From contig NW_026262593.1 in assembly GCF_021869535.1 (NCBI RefSeq), positions 61,774,318 to 61,838,317 on the forward strand: a stretch of 64,000 bases of DNA, written 5' to 3'. The notes under the pieces were generated by a model. It saw only the letters and a program-made list of their open reading frames with translations, had not been told where the DNA came from and searched no databases. Positions 34,205 through 45,394 of this stretch are shown piece by piece. The translations under genes and the position numbers were made by a program. The DNA is from Mytilus californianus (Eukaryota > Mollusca > Bivalvia > Mytilida > Mytilidae). Each line of letters starts with the position of its first letter. Position 1 is the stretch's first letter.

Positions 34205-35235
34205 AGGGGACGACCATTTGATATTCTGGGGGGGGGGGGGGGGGGGCAGGAGGATTTGTTTTGGATCGGTTATTTATTTTTGTAAACTAAGAGGACAGAT
34301 TATCTATTTTCTGCACTATTGAAGCAAGATTTTTCATTTTCATTAAAGCAAGGGACTGATTATTTATTTTCACAACTATATTTATAATATTCGAAAACAT
34401 ACAATTTTTAAATTATTTGTTTATTATAAATAATTCATGTAAAGTCAAGTCATTATGTACCATTTAATCAGAATTAATTGTTATCCTCTGCAGAAATGAA
34501 TCTTCTATATTCCCCAATGCATATACACGTATTGCATACATACACAGTATTAAAGTTTGGTTGTAACTAAGGCTCTTTTAAAAGTATTGGCAAACATGGC
34601 CGAGCGGAGCGAGGCAAAATTTTTTTTGAAGGGTTTTTGAACCGCTGAAGGCCCAAGAAGCTATAGAACAAATGATGCAAAATCAATGCATGATCAAGTT
34701 AATAATAAAATTACTAAATTACAAAATGAATGCAACACTAACAGAATACAGAAGGGCAATCAATGAACAAAAGACAAATAAATAAGAAACATTGATCCCG
34801 AAAAATCAGGGGCTACATCTGAGGGAGAATAGAACTTGCTTCTTGCAAGGCACTCACGGTGAACACAATTTGAAATTTCCTACATGAGGCATTTGTCTCA
34901 ATGTAGTTACGGCCCTGATTTAATAAAAGTGAGGTAAGTGTTCCTGAGACAATTAACCTCAAGTTAAATCAAACCAATTTTCTGACATTTCAAGTATATT
35001 TAAATAATATTTATACTTTTATTATTAAAAGATATGGGAAGTGTTTCCCGATTTTTTTTTTGGAAAAAAGATGAATTTATGAAGAATCTGGTGCCATCTC
35101 ATACTTTCGATTAGACCTGTTGAGTTATTTATTTTCAATACATTGCAAGTCAGGTAATTTATTTTCAAACTACCACAGAACAAACCATTTATTTTTGTGA
35201 TTATCAAGGCTGAGTTATTTATTTTCAAAATCCTC

Positions 35236-35270
<35 letters not shown>

Positions 35271-35293
35271 AGAATATCAAATGGTCGTCCCCT
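34205..35293. mobile_element. TIR element with terminal G and C runs
   Basis: The left end AGGGGACGACCATTTGATAT is followed by TCTG and 19 G, then CAGGAGGAT. The right end mirrors it: ATCCTCCTG, 32 C, AGAATATCAAATGGTCGTCC and CCT. The interior repeats TTATTTATTTTC on both strands and holds no gene. The element is 1089 bp. Homopolymer lengths may be assembly artefacts. An older relative occurs at about 40680-40910. Confidence 0.78.
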
Positions 35294-35623
35294 AACCAAA
35301 TTGTCTATTTACATTTATGTGTGTCTATTTCCCACCTTGCCATGCATTACAACTCTAGATTCTACTGACGAGGAAAGGTAACACTAGGCCACCGAAAGCA
35401 GAAATGGACGTGTTGTTTATGTTCTCTGTGCATTATTATAGAATAGGATAGTTTAATCATTGTTCAAAGATCAAGAATTTGGTGAGATCATTCCATACAT
35501 TTCACTACACCATATTGATAAAAAAGAATTTAAATAACTCTACAGATATTACTTCATAAACATGTATTCAAATTCAAATCACTGTGAACTGTTTTCAGCG
35601 ATCCACTACATATCTTATACATA

Positions 35624-36060
35624 ATGAATGATCTAACGGAACTTAGACCAAGTGATTTACTTGTTCACTGAGTTTTATAGATAGCCAATACGATCCTTTT
35701 GATGATCTTCTTTCGTCACAAAGACAAACTAACATTATAATTGATGTTCCTTCAAACATAAGCAACATAAGCAACGATACTAGCATAACAGAATCGGTAA
35801 TAAAATTTATACAAGAAGAACTTTTATCCTTACCTAAAGACAGTATTGTGTCCAAATTAATTGATAAATGTAAAAACGCACACTGTGACATTGACGACAT
35901 TCGCTACGCACTTCTGGAAATTGCAAAATGTCAAAAAAAATTTCCATATCTGAATGCAACTCTTAAAAAGTGCCTTTGTCCTAGAAAACCTAATGGGAAA
36001 TCAGTTGAAAATAAACTTGGTAGCGATTGCTATGTGCTGTATCTAGCATCACACACTTAA
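35624..36060 (+). pseudogene. LINE 5' reading frame, frameshifted
   Basis: ATG at 35624 opens MNDLTELRPSDLLVH and then stops. A neighbouring frame continues from about 35668 with a Ser/Asn/Asp-rich, weakly helical sequence and stops at 36060 (a TSD-flanked insert splits the next frame, so the whole element is decayed). A shift of one base near 35665 would explain the break. A Cys/Lys-rich part (KKCLCPRKPNGKS) lies near its end. It precedes the coiled-coil frame by 30 bp on the same strand, so it is probably the first ORF of the element. No known domain is recognised. Confidence 0.45.
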
Positions 36061-36227
36061 TACTCGTTCGCATACACAAAGTGCGCGAAAAATGTCTACA
36101 GCAGATGAAAATAACCAAACTCATTCCAACGAATTCTCTCAATGTGTTTGAAAGAGACTCTCGTGCGCATAGAAAGAGAAATTAACACATTGAAAGGCGA
36201 CTACACTCAAGAAATTGAATATCTGAA

Positions 36228-37019
36228 GACGATGATGTTGGGTTTTATCGTCCGGCTATCTTGATAGATATTGCGGACTACAATAACCTATTCTTGCAGT
36301 GTTGGATCTGCTGTTCTTTTCCCTTTCATCTTGCTCCGACCTGGTGGTTGAGGTTGGTACGGAGTGTCTGGCCGTTCTTGTAAGGCAAAGGCAGTTTGAA
36401 TGGCCTCTGGATCTGGCATGGATATTGGTGAGGTATATGATGGTGTGCGAAGTAGGTCGGGGCCATCGATGTCAAAACACTCTGTGAAGTCTATCCTACT
36501 ACGCTTACTTCTAGGTTTGGATGGAGTATAGAAGTAACGGTGATGGCATGCCTTCTGGGAGTTGTACGGACTAGTGACTATGTCCGTCTTGATGATGATT
36601 CCCTATGGTTCTCACGATATTTTGTTGGTGTAAGTGGTATACCAATAACTGTATCCCTGGCTTGCGTCTGACAGATGTTATCTACGCTTGTACTGGTGGT
36701 AGTTTCAGGGGTAGCAGCGGAAGTAACGGCTTTTTTGTAGTCCATCCACTGGGTGAAACGCTCGGCATTTCGTCTCCTGGTAGATGGAGGCTTGTGTTTC
36801 TTTTACAGGGCCGGCTTAATTATAGGGTTCCTGGATGTAGTGTCTGGGTCCTTGGCCTTGATCCAGGTGAGTTGGGCTGTAACCTGGTTAGAACTGGCAG
36901 TAAATTTCCACTCAGGTTCTTTTCCTTCTAACTTCATGGTGGCTAAAAGCGCTTTCAAATCATTCGGAAATTCCATAATAATTGTTCACGAGATTGACGG
37001 TTCAGAATACAACTCACTG
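36228..37019 (-). mobile_element. 792-bp retro-insert with 15-bp TSD
   Basis: AATTGAATATCTGAA is at 36213-36227 and again at 37020-37034, exactly bracketing the insert and splitting the LINE ORF1. GC content is visibly higher than the host sequence. Read on the minus strand it carries two protein-like frames and ends ATAAAACCCAACATCATCGTC-like. There is no poly-A tail, so it is not a simple processed copy. The long TSD points to target-primed retroposition. Confidence 0.72.
36578..36976 (-). pseudogene. Gag-like frame within the retro-insert
   Basis: ATG at 36974-36976 begins MEFPNDLKALLATMKLEGKE, then WKFTASSNQVTAQLTWIKAK. A TAA at 36803-36805 interrupts it. The same frame continues KKHKPPSTRRRNAERFTQWM and ends at 36578. 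The PSTRRRNAERF motif with an upstream W-x-F...V-x-A-x-L-x-W pattern is one I have seen in small ORFs of mollusc and cnidarian retroelements, function unknown. A further frame (to about 36292) continues with PSKPRSKRSRIDF and ends DPTLQE. One stop and a probable frameshift make it a pseudogene. Confidence 0.5.
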
Positions 37020-37034
37020 AATTGAATATCTGAA

Positions 37035-38059
37035 TAAGACCGTCTCTGTATTAGTACGAGAAAACAAGCAACTGGTTAACGCTTACCAGAAAAACAATGA
37101 CCGGTTGCGGAACTTTCAGAATCAAATTTCATCTTTGCGAGAAAACAACGAAAACTTAGCTAAAACCGTAAACAACATGAGCGTCGTTTCACTTGAAGCG
37201 GTAATATGACATGCAAATCTAATAAATTAGCAATTGAAAAGAGTTCAGGAACTTTCCGAAACAAACTTGATGAATACGAAAACAACATTCAACAGTTAAA
37301 GACAGATGTAAACAAAATAAAAAAACGACTTTAAAACAGTAAAACTAAATGTTAACGAACTACGTTCAAGCGTGAAATCTGAGTCATTTAGAATTGACCA
37401 GTTAAGTGATACACGCGCGCAAGGCGTTGTAAGTCTCAAAACAAAGACAAACCTCATGAGTGATAAACTTAAAGAATTTGACGATGTACTCAATAATGTA
37501 AATATTGATTGTTGTTCTCACGCAAAGTCAATTAGTGATTCACTAATTGAATTTGCGTGAGAACACTGATTTGCGAAAGCGTATCATAAACACCGAGAAA
37601 GATGTCAAGGTTCTTGACAAGTCTACAAAATCTTACGCAGACATCCTAAAATCTAAATCTGAACAAGTTATAGCTTCAGCTGAAACATTTGATTATAGCA
37701 ATGTGAGCGAATCTTTTTGTAAATCTAGGTCAACTAGCATCAATGGTAAAATTGACGATTTGAGTCAGTCCACAGAGCCGATTCAAAGGAATTCCATTAA
37801 TGAACATTCCCATTTTCAGTTGCCAAATACTCTAGTGGACTCACAACGAAAACACGTCAGATCCTCTGATGTTACGAATTTGTCCGTTTTAGTCAAAGAC
37901 ATTATACCTGTACAAAGTAATATTGTTAATCCAGCTCCCTCTACTTCAATAAAAAATAATAGCATGAGCACCAACAACAATATAACTGGGAATGAACAAA
38001 ATACAAGTATTCAAGTGCATTTTCCATGTGTAATTGTAAGACATAATAGTGTCCTGTGA
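37035..38059 (+). pseudogene. LINE ORF1 coiled-coil region
   Basis: Several overlapping frames encode Asn/Gln/Glu/Leu-rich helices (around 37035-37330). A frame at 37372-37560 reads ...QLSDTRAQGVVSLKTKT, and one at 37547-38059 opens MNLRENTDLRKRIINTEKDV then KVLDKSTKSYADILKSKSEQ. Shifts near 37200, 37330 and 37550 break it. The character is that of a LINE ORF1 coiled coil followed by a disordered Ser/Asn-rich tail. No zinc knuckle or RRM was seen. Confidence 0.55.
37514..37564. repeat. 25-bp inverted repeat in LINE ORF1
   Basis: GTTCTCACGCAAAGTCAATT AGTGA and its complement ending TTTGCGTGAGAAC form arms of about 25 bp with one mismatch and almost no loop. It lies exactly where the two ORF1 frames overlap out of phase, so it probably arose by a local inverted duplication that broke the frame. 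Confidence 0.7.
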
Positions 38060-38658
38060 AAAAGTGTCCACCTGGACAGTTTTTCATAGAATTTTGGTAT
38101 TAAATAATGTCCATTGCCATGAAATATTGTCCCTAAAGTGGACAGATTTTTACTGCAAAAGTTATGAAAGAGTGTCCACCCACAGGACAAGTTTTCATAG
38201 TAGTTGCTATCAAATTGTGTCCTCCAAGGGAAGTAATACAAAGGTCATTAAAAAGTTTTATTATACTTAAATTGTAATAAAATCTGAACGATTAATTAGA
38301 AATTGATTATTATACAAATGTAAACAAACAAATAATGCCATGGAAGTGAATATAGATCGAGACATTTAAGTTCAAAGAATCATCCAGCTAACGCTAAAGA
38401 CAATAAGAAGGAAATGTGTAAAGTATAATATCAAATGTGACGAACTTTACTATATTTATTATGAGAAGAAGGCAAAAGAAAATATAGAATTTTGGTATTA
38501 AATAATGTCCATTGCCATGAAATCTTGTCCCCTAAGTGGACAACATTTTACAGCAACAATTATGAAATATGGTCCACCTATACACAGGACAATTTTTCGT
38601 AGTAATTGTTAATAAATTTGTGTCCTCCAAGGAAAATAGTACTGAACAGCATCTGTTA
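38042..38658. repeat. Repeats with TGTCC/GGACA motifs
   Basis: GTGTCCTGTGAAAAAGTGTC, CACCTGGACAG and AAATAATGTCCATTGCCATG begin the block. A second, diverged run of the same order starts near 38475. Complementary GTGGACA, ACAGGACAA and GTCCTCC motifs lie between. The first 65 bp are also found at 46055-46120 on the other side of the big insertion. Confidence 0.6.
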
Positions 38659-38669
38659 CACTACTGTAA

Positions 38670-38921
38670 CAACAGCCCATGAAAAGGCCGTGAAATGTCT
38701 GTGAAATATCACAGGGCCGTGAAAACCCCGTGAAAATACCCCGTGACTTTTGTAAAAAAAATATTTCTAAAGGCCGTGAAAAATATTTGATGTTAGAAAA
38801 AGGCCGTGAAATTTCAATATCATGTGAAAAGGCCGTGATAACTTGTCCTTTCATGCTTAATAAAAAATATCACGGCCTTTTCACTGGTTGTTGAAACCAG
38901 TGAAAAGGCCGTGATATTTTT
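38670..38921. repeat. Left subterminal repeats and hairpin
   Basis: There are about nine copies of GGCCGTGAAA or variants. The block ends in a perfect hairpin: 27-bp arms at 38863-38889 and 38895-38921 around a 5-nt loop. Each arm contains TATCACGGCCTTTTCACTGG. Such arrays are the usual transposase-binding regions of CACTA elements; here this is inference. Confidence 0.7.
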
Positions 38922-40984
38922 CATGTCAATTTTTTCTTATCCTAATTCAGATTTAAAACATCCCATGTGATTATTGTAATATGGTCTAATTATTTCCACT
39001 CACATTTTTCTAAATATCCTATAAACTTTTCATTATAAATATATGTCTGTTTAAATATTATTATATGCAATACTACTGTACAGGCCTGACTTTTAGATGG
39101 AACCATTCATTGTTATAATTGATGACTTTGTGCCAATAAATATTTTGTATTTAAAGAAAAGTATTTTGCTTCTCGTCTGTACATTATTAATTTTTTATAA
39201 ACAATGTAAACATTAATTTTAATTGGAACCGAAACATGTAAAAACGAGAACTTCCCGGAATATCAGACCGTATCCGGTTTCGTGTTTCTTTTAGAGTAAT
39301 TGTAACATTTCCGCACTTAGGTTGGAAATTTGAGAGACGCCGAAGGTCGATTGTTATTTATAGTAGGGTGCCCGATGTCCAAAAAGTCCTCTAGTTAACG
39401 AGTTTTAAGTTAACGGATAACACACGGCTGATTTTTTTGCACATTATAGGAAAATCATTATATTTTACAATCATGATTGTCGTCGTAAGTTCGCGTGGTC
39501 TCGATTTTCTAAATTTCGTGTTTTTACAGGGTACCACCAGTTACCGTATTGTACGGGGAATCTTTAACATGAAAAATAAAATTATTGCGTTCTTTGTTGG
39601 CAGTTAAAACAGTACCTATAATATAGTTTATAAATTAAATATATCATATAACGAAATCGGAAAGTATTTAAGTGATTTTGATATAAGTATTTCAGCATTT
39701 TAGTAAGAGTAAAATTTTACCCGAAATTTACCCTATTTTCATCGAAAGCAAAATTATTACGTGTATCATCACAATATGTTTTACTCTGATTTAAGCAATA
39801 AGACACAGTGCATGTGTGTGCCAAATTGCATGCGTGAAATAAAAATCGTTTTGAAAAAAATAGCTATTAAAAAACACAAATTAAGTCAACATTTTGGTAT
39901 TGATTTAACACGGATTATCTCGTGCCATTAATCATTTTGTTGCTTACACTATTAGGTCATTAACAAGGACAGAGGTCACTCAAAACATTTCTCTTTTTTG
40001 CTTGTTGTGTGATTGATTTATTTGTTGTGAATAGCCAGCTAACTTTGTAGATTGCCACTTTGTTCGGAGAAATCTGTTTTGTGCCTGTTTTTCAAAACTT
40101 TAAACTTTTTAGTGAATGAATATTTTGTTATAATTGTAACATAAGAATCAAATCGGTCGGTTTTGTTTCACACCCGGAATATGGCACATCAAAAGTCTTG
40201 TATGATGTTTTCGACCTAAATCCCTCTCGGTGGGAACGACAACAAAAATCAATCTAATTAAAATATAGATCTCGGATTTCGTTATACTACGTTATACTAC
40301 ATAGACCTCGTATGTAGTATAACGTAGTATAACGAAATCCGAGATCTATATTTTAATTAGATTGAACAAAAATATACCACCGTTCATGCAACAACAAAAA
40401 AAATAGATACAACAGACAGCAACCAACGACAACCACTTAATTGCAGGCTCCTGATTTTGGACAGACATATACAGAATTTGGAGGGGTTAAACATGTTTGT
40501 GATCCTTCAACCCTCCTCTGACCTGGACAATGGTATAACAACACAGCATGATAAGAAAAATCTGCTGAAAAACAGTTTGAAATGGCTTGACTTATCAAAT
40601 CGGCATGAAGCACAAAAACAACTAACATGAAGACAAAAAACACAAAGTACCGATATAATAGTACTCGCCGTTAGGGTAGAACATTTTATATTCCGAAGAA
40701 AGGGATGGGGCTGGCGGCGCGAAAATTTATTTTCACTTTTGTACACATTGATATCCTCAACTATCCTGCAGTTCATGTTGAATAGTATTCATTCTCATCC
40801 AGTCTTGTACAAAGTCAATTATTTCAGTTCATTCCAGGCCAAGTAATTCATTTTCAAAATCCTCATTCCCTCCCTGTTTTCGAAATCAAATGTGTGTTCC
40901 CTTACTGAAAACTAATGAAAGGACTCATCAATAATCTGAGAAAAGTATGATCATAAACATCATTACCGTAAAAACTAGCTTTCG

Positions 40985-41120
40985 TTATAAATCAGGCCGT
41001 TAGTTTTTTTTTCAAATGAATTCTTTCATTTTTTTCATAACTGGCCTCTTTATAGTCGACCATACGGTATGAGTTTTTCACATTAATATTGTCGAAGAGC
41101 GTACGGTTGCCTATAATTGC
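40985..41120 (-). repeat. Family 1 dispersed repeat, diverged
   Basis: AAATCAGGCCGTTAG, CAAATGAATTCTTTCATTTT, ATAGTCGACCATACGGTATG and GAGCGTACGGTTGCCTATA are in the same order as at 3530-3720. About 135 bp are preserved. Confidence 0.55.
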
Positions 41121-41329
41121 TTGCTTCCACTTCTAATTTTTATATTATACAACAAGTATTACATAAAATTAACACTATCAATGTTCCATGTAAATGAAGT
41201 AAGGTCAAATGAACTCTGCCACAAAATCATGTACACCTTGTTACCATTCCATACACCAAATATATTTAACCCACTACTATCTGAGACTGTACGGACTTTA
41301 CCACTGAAACTTAACATTGTTCACTGATC

Positions 41330-41650
41330 CGTGAAATTAGGTCGAGGTCAGGTGAATCATGTCTGACGGTCATGTAGACCTTGCAAAGATACCATATATT
41401 AGTAACCAAATATAGTTATCCTAGAACTCATAAAAATTGAGACATTCACATGACGAAAAATTCTATACAGTTTTTTAGCAGTCACTTAACCATGAATATG
41501 AGGTCAAGGATAATGATTATATAACGGAAACTTCGCAACACAACGGATCTATATATACAAAGTATGAATCATCCAGTTCCTCTGCCCTCTGAAATATAAA
41601 GCTATACAAATAGTTTACGGTGTTGCCGCCACCACGATCAGATTGTATTC
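41330..41650 (-). repeat. Tandem-core element fragment
   Basis: It contains GGTCGAGGTCAGGTGAATCA, CCTTGCAAAGATACCATAT and the CCTCTGCCCTCTGAAATATA head block followed by CCGCCACC. The complement of these is found in the element at 61383-62610. Confidence 0.5.
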
Positions 41651-42699
41651 TGTATGCCTCGCATTCTGCTACTTGCGTCGATTGATTGATTGATTGTTGG
41701 TTGGTCTGTTGTTTCGCTCTTATTAAAATTCTGATCTTTATTAACTCGCGTGCTCTTATATATAAGCTCAAATCAGGATAACGAAATCAGAGATCTATAT
41801 TTTAATTAGATTGATGTTGTTTACAAGTGTTTGTAAAATACATCGATGCTGTACAAAACTTTCTTTTTGTAGATAATCTTTAACTTCATGTCAATTGTAG
41901 GCCAATTTATGTTCGATAAGTCATGTACATTACACTTGATATAAGTGTGTAAGATGGAGTGATTAGCCTGCTGTTTGTAATTCTCATTTTGTTTTCATAA
42001 CTTGTAACAGAAACACTCCCCCTTTTTCACCGTTTGCAGTTTATTTTTTTATTTCTGTAAAGCAAATATAAACTCAGACCTGCTAATTCAATCAATTCTG
42101 CGTTAATATTCATCAGTTTTGGAACTAAGTACTATTTGATTTGCTTCCACGTTCACCAAAAGAAAATTGGATATTTACCCAGAAAATCATGACGAACATC
42201 TTCTATCAAAAGACGGAAAAATAATATTTTGGGAGGGCAACTTATAAATGTTAATATCTAAAAAACATCTCTAAAGATCACTGGTATCGAATCGTATGTA
42301 AAAATTCCGATTTTGGAACTTTTAAAAGGTCAAGGTCACTGTTATTTAACAGCTGAATGAAAATTGTAAAGGTGCACCCTAATAGTACAAATGTCAATCT
42401 CGAACCATATTTGGCAATAAAATTATCAAATTAGTCCTAAATATTGAAACTATAGTTATAATCCTTTGAATTATTCGAATTTACTTAGCTATAAACGCAA
42501 ATATGTAGGGGTGGCCAGCTGTCTAAACGTGACTCTACGTTTTCCTTGAAATTTTAGATTTGACCTTTGACCCAAATTTAAGAAAATCGTGACCACTGCA
42601 GACAACGACGACATCAATATTTCGACGAGGCTTGTTCTCCTCTTTCCAATGATATAAAATATAGCCGTGTGTTATTCCGTTAACCCAAATCGATCAAAT

Positions 42700-42745
42700 T
42701 TACTATTACTTTATAGATGCAAGACGAGTGACAGCAAGTTTGAGG
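42700..42745 (+). other. Donor-like site, possible noncoding exon
   Basis: A stretch following CTTTATAG ends TTTGAG/GTAAGTT, a strong donor. No long open frame crosses it (an ATG here meets TGA after four codons). It could be an untranslated exon of an unseen transcript or chance. Confidence 0.2.
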
Positions 42746-43047
42746 TAAGTTAAGTTATTAATATTTTATTCTTTTATGCATCATATCACCAAAATGTTGA
42801 TGACGTTTGTGAGCATTTCCTTGAATCCATTGAACTGATTTTGACTGAATTTGCAGAAACCGCGCAAACATGCATGTGATATATTCACTTATATTTGAGT
42901 CTGTTGCACTTGATTCCTCTAATCATTTCGGTTAATGTTTTCTAAGACTTACCGGATCCTTTAAATACGATTACGGTTTTGTTTTGTTTATGTATTTGGG
43001 GAAAAAAAGGGGGGGGGGGGGGTCCTTTCCCCCACACTGGCCACATA

Positions 43048-43929
43048 AAAAAAAATCGTAAGGGTTCCGCGGAACCCAGTGTCTCGCCTACTTTTGCTGT
43101 CAATCGCAGGCTCAACAAAAATGAGGAAAAAAATCTATAAAAATATTCCTTTAGATACTATCTTTTGATTGTAAGAAGCTTCTGTCAAAGTTTGGTATAA
43201 ATCCAGGATAGTTTATGAATCTAATAAATGTTTTAAAAACTTTAACTGCAGACTGTATTTAATGTTAACTGGAAGAAAAACAAAGTCCATTTATAAGTAA
43301 ATATGGATAAACAGGTACAAATTTTAACAAAATTTCCTTCTAGATACTAGCTTTTGATCATAAACAAGCTTCTGTCAAAGTTTGGTACAAATCCAGGACA
43401 GTTTAAGAAAGTTATTAAAATTTTAAAAACTATAACCACAGAGTGCATGTATTGTTTCCTGGCAGAAAAACTAAGTCCATTTATAAGTAAAATACGGAAA
43501 AAAGGAAACATTTTTTTAACAAATTTACTTCTGGATACTATCTTATGATCATAAACCAGCTTCTGTCCAAGTTAGGTACAAATCCAGGATAGTTTAAGAA
43601 AGTTATTAAAATTTTAAAAACTTTTAACCACAGAGTGAATGTAATGTTTCCCGGCAGAAAAACTAAGTCCATTTACAAGTAAAATACGGAAAAACAGGAA
43701 TTTTATTTTCACAAATTTACTTCTGGATACTATCTTATGATCATAAACAAGCTTCTGTCCAAGTTTGGTAGAAATCCAGGATAGTTTAAGAAAGTTATTA
43801 AAATTTTAAAAACTTTAACCACAGAGTGAATATTTGTGGACGCCGCCGACGACAACGACGACGACGCCGACGGAATGTAGGATCGCTATGTCTCGCTTTT
43901 TCGACTAAAGTCGAAGGCTCGACAAAAAT
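43048..43929 (-). mobile_element. Tandem-core element, copy 3
   Basis: It opens with TCGTAAGGGTTCCGCGGAAC, then GTGTCTCGCCTACTTTTGCT. Four imperfect units of about 190 bp follow (CAAGCTTCTGTCCAAGTTTG-type). The end has CGCCGCCGACGACAACGACG and GGAATGTAGGATCGCTATGT, closing CGAAGGCTCGACAAAAA. Orientation is as in 14860-15751. The units are closer to each other and to 31903-32789 than to 14860-15751. It is nested in the CACTA-like element. Confidence 0.72.
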
Positions 43930-44486
43930 GACATTTATGTACAGTACACTATACGTAGACATAGACATAGACATATATAATTGGAAATGATTATAATAGC
44001 AATAAGTATCTCTGAAATGGAGTTCACTCTGATAATCAGAGGCGTAACCCCCTTTGAATGTGTCGGGAGCTATTTAAGTATTTTCTGACTTGGCCCTCGG
44101 GACACAGAGTTCAAAAGGAATTAATCAGGGGCGTAGCAGGGAAAGTATTTATAATATTTGTACGGCAAAATGTCCTTTCTAGAAGGGTTTGTGCCATATC
44201 ATAAGAATAATTGGTATGGCAATGAGGTGTTTAAAAAATAATTGGTATGGCGAACGTGCCTGCAGTAAAAGTTGCTACGCCCCTGGCCCCCTGTAAAATA
44301 AATAGCTGTGACTCATTACGGCCACTTAGTCAAGTTTGGCTTTAGCCATACATATTATTACTTCAAAGAAACATTTAAATTTAATAGTCTGTCTTAAAAG
44401 TGTCTTTAGTCTTAAAAAAAATCTAAAAAAAATAAATAATACAAAACAATAAGTTAACAATACAGAACTTCGTTAACTAATGATGC

Positions 44487-44646
44487 CATATATATTGGAT
44501 AGGGGGCAGATTTTCTGGAAAATGGTATGAAAATATGGGAAAACCTATGCATGTTTCCAAGTTGCTGTTCTGTTTCAATGATGTTTTTTAGTATTTTTCA
44601 TACCATTTTCACCTCCAGTATGAAAATCTGCCCCCTATTCAATATG
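44487..44646. mobile_element. Foldback MITE, 160 bp, copy 1
   Basis: CCATATATATTGGATAGGGG GCAGATTTTC at the left pairs with GAAAATCTGCCCCCTATTCA ATATGG at the right. The inner AATGGTATGAAAAT/ATTTTCATACCATT pair extends the stem. The centre has ACCTATGCATGTTTCCAAG. A second copy lies at 54661-54837. Confidence 0.7.
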
Positions 44647-45390
44647 GGGTCATTAACCGTGAAGTCCTGTATTGCATGGAATAATATTGTAGCTGTTTTA
44701 AGTACATGTATGTACATAAATGCCAAAAATTAATTTGAATATATAAATAGTTTTTTTATATACATGTATAATATATGTAATGTTTCTTTATTTATTCTAG
44801 GAATGAAGAGCAAAAGGATATAGCAGTCTTTATATAAAATAGTTCAGGAATCCAGTTGGAAAGAAGAGCTTTTCAGTTAAAAGTATTTCCTGGGAATTAA
44901 CAGGAACTTCTATAAATGTTTTTCTGGAATATATAAGTTATTCAAAGGGGCAGTGAAGTGAAAGATTACATTAGACAAATATTGCTGAAGTGGTAAAATC
45001 AGACCCAAGAGATGTACAAAATTTCTACAATACATTTTTGTACATGTTACAGCTGACTTTAGCTACTTAATCACATTGTCATTTGTGTGCTTTTATGTTT
45101 TCTTTACATAATTACTACAGTTCTATTAAAATTAATATTTTTATTCTTTGTCACAATTATTACTAAAAAAAAATACAGCATTTTAATATGGTTTTTCATA
45201 GTCTCACTTGCATTGTACTTAAATAAGTTGTCTGTAGATGTTTACACTAGGTTTTCAGGCATTTCACTTCACTTGAATGAAACAGCATTTAAATTTTTTG
45301 TTAAATTATGGCCTGATAAATACATTTAACATTTTACTGGAGTTTTCACAATCAGTGAATGGCTGTTTATCACAGTAGTACATGTACATT
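44647..45390. other. CACTA interior, no gene seen
   Basis: AT-rich. An acceptor-like TTTATTCTAG at about 44801 is followed by purine-rich sequence with an early stop. A plus frame at 45087-45329 is hydrophobic by AT composition only. Confidence 0.35.
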
Positions 45391-45394
45391 TCAC

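Larger units (their letters stand above)
35624..38041 (+). mobile_element. Left (ORF1) half of a LINE
   Basis: It contains the frames at 35624-36060 and from 36092 onward, interrupted by the 792-bp insert at 36228-37019. It stops at about 38041, where a repeat beginning GTGTCCTGTGAAAAAGTGTC starts. The other half, with endonuclease and reverse transcriptase, begins near 46060 after a nearly identical repeat. Coding orientation and codon use agree between halves, so they are inferred to be one element of about 5.5 kb. Confidence 0.6.
40250..41813. mobile_element. TIR element with perfect terminal palindrome
   Basis: It begins with a palindrome of two perfect 54-bp arms (40250-40303 and 40311-40364) around GACCTCG. 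The arm starts CAATCTAATTAAAATATAGA, then TCTCGGATTTCGTTAT. At 41778-41813 a single, slightly diverged copy in the complementary orientation closes the element. The interior holds CAACAACAAAAAAAATAGAT, a family 1 repeat (40985-41120) and a tandem-core fragment (41330-41650). There is no transposase. Confidence 0.62.

Noticed and set aside
42700-42745. First exon of the AGTRAP-like gene at the strong donor GAG/GTAAGTT.
   Set aside because: The only ATG meets a stop after four codons. The ATG at 52338 gives a better length, phase and sequence match.
45087-45329. Hydrophobic 80-codon frame as a transmembrane protein.
   Set aside because: It is made of T-rich codons, with no start context, splice sites or family motif.
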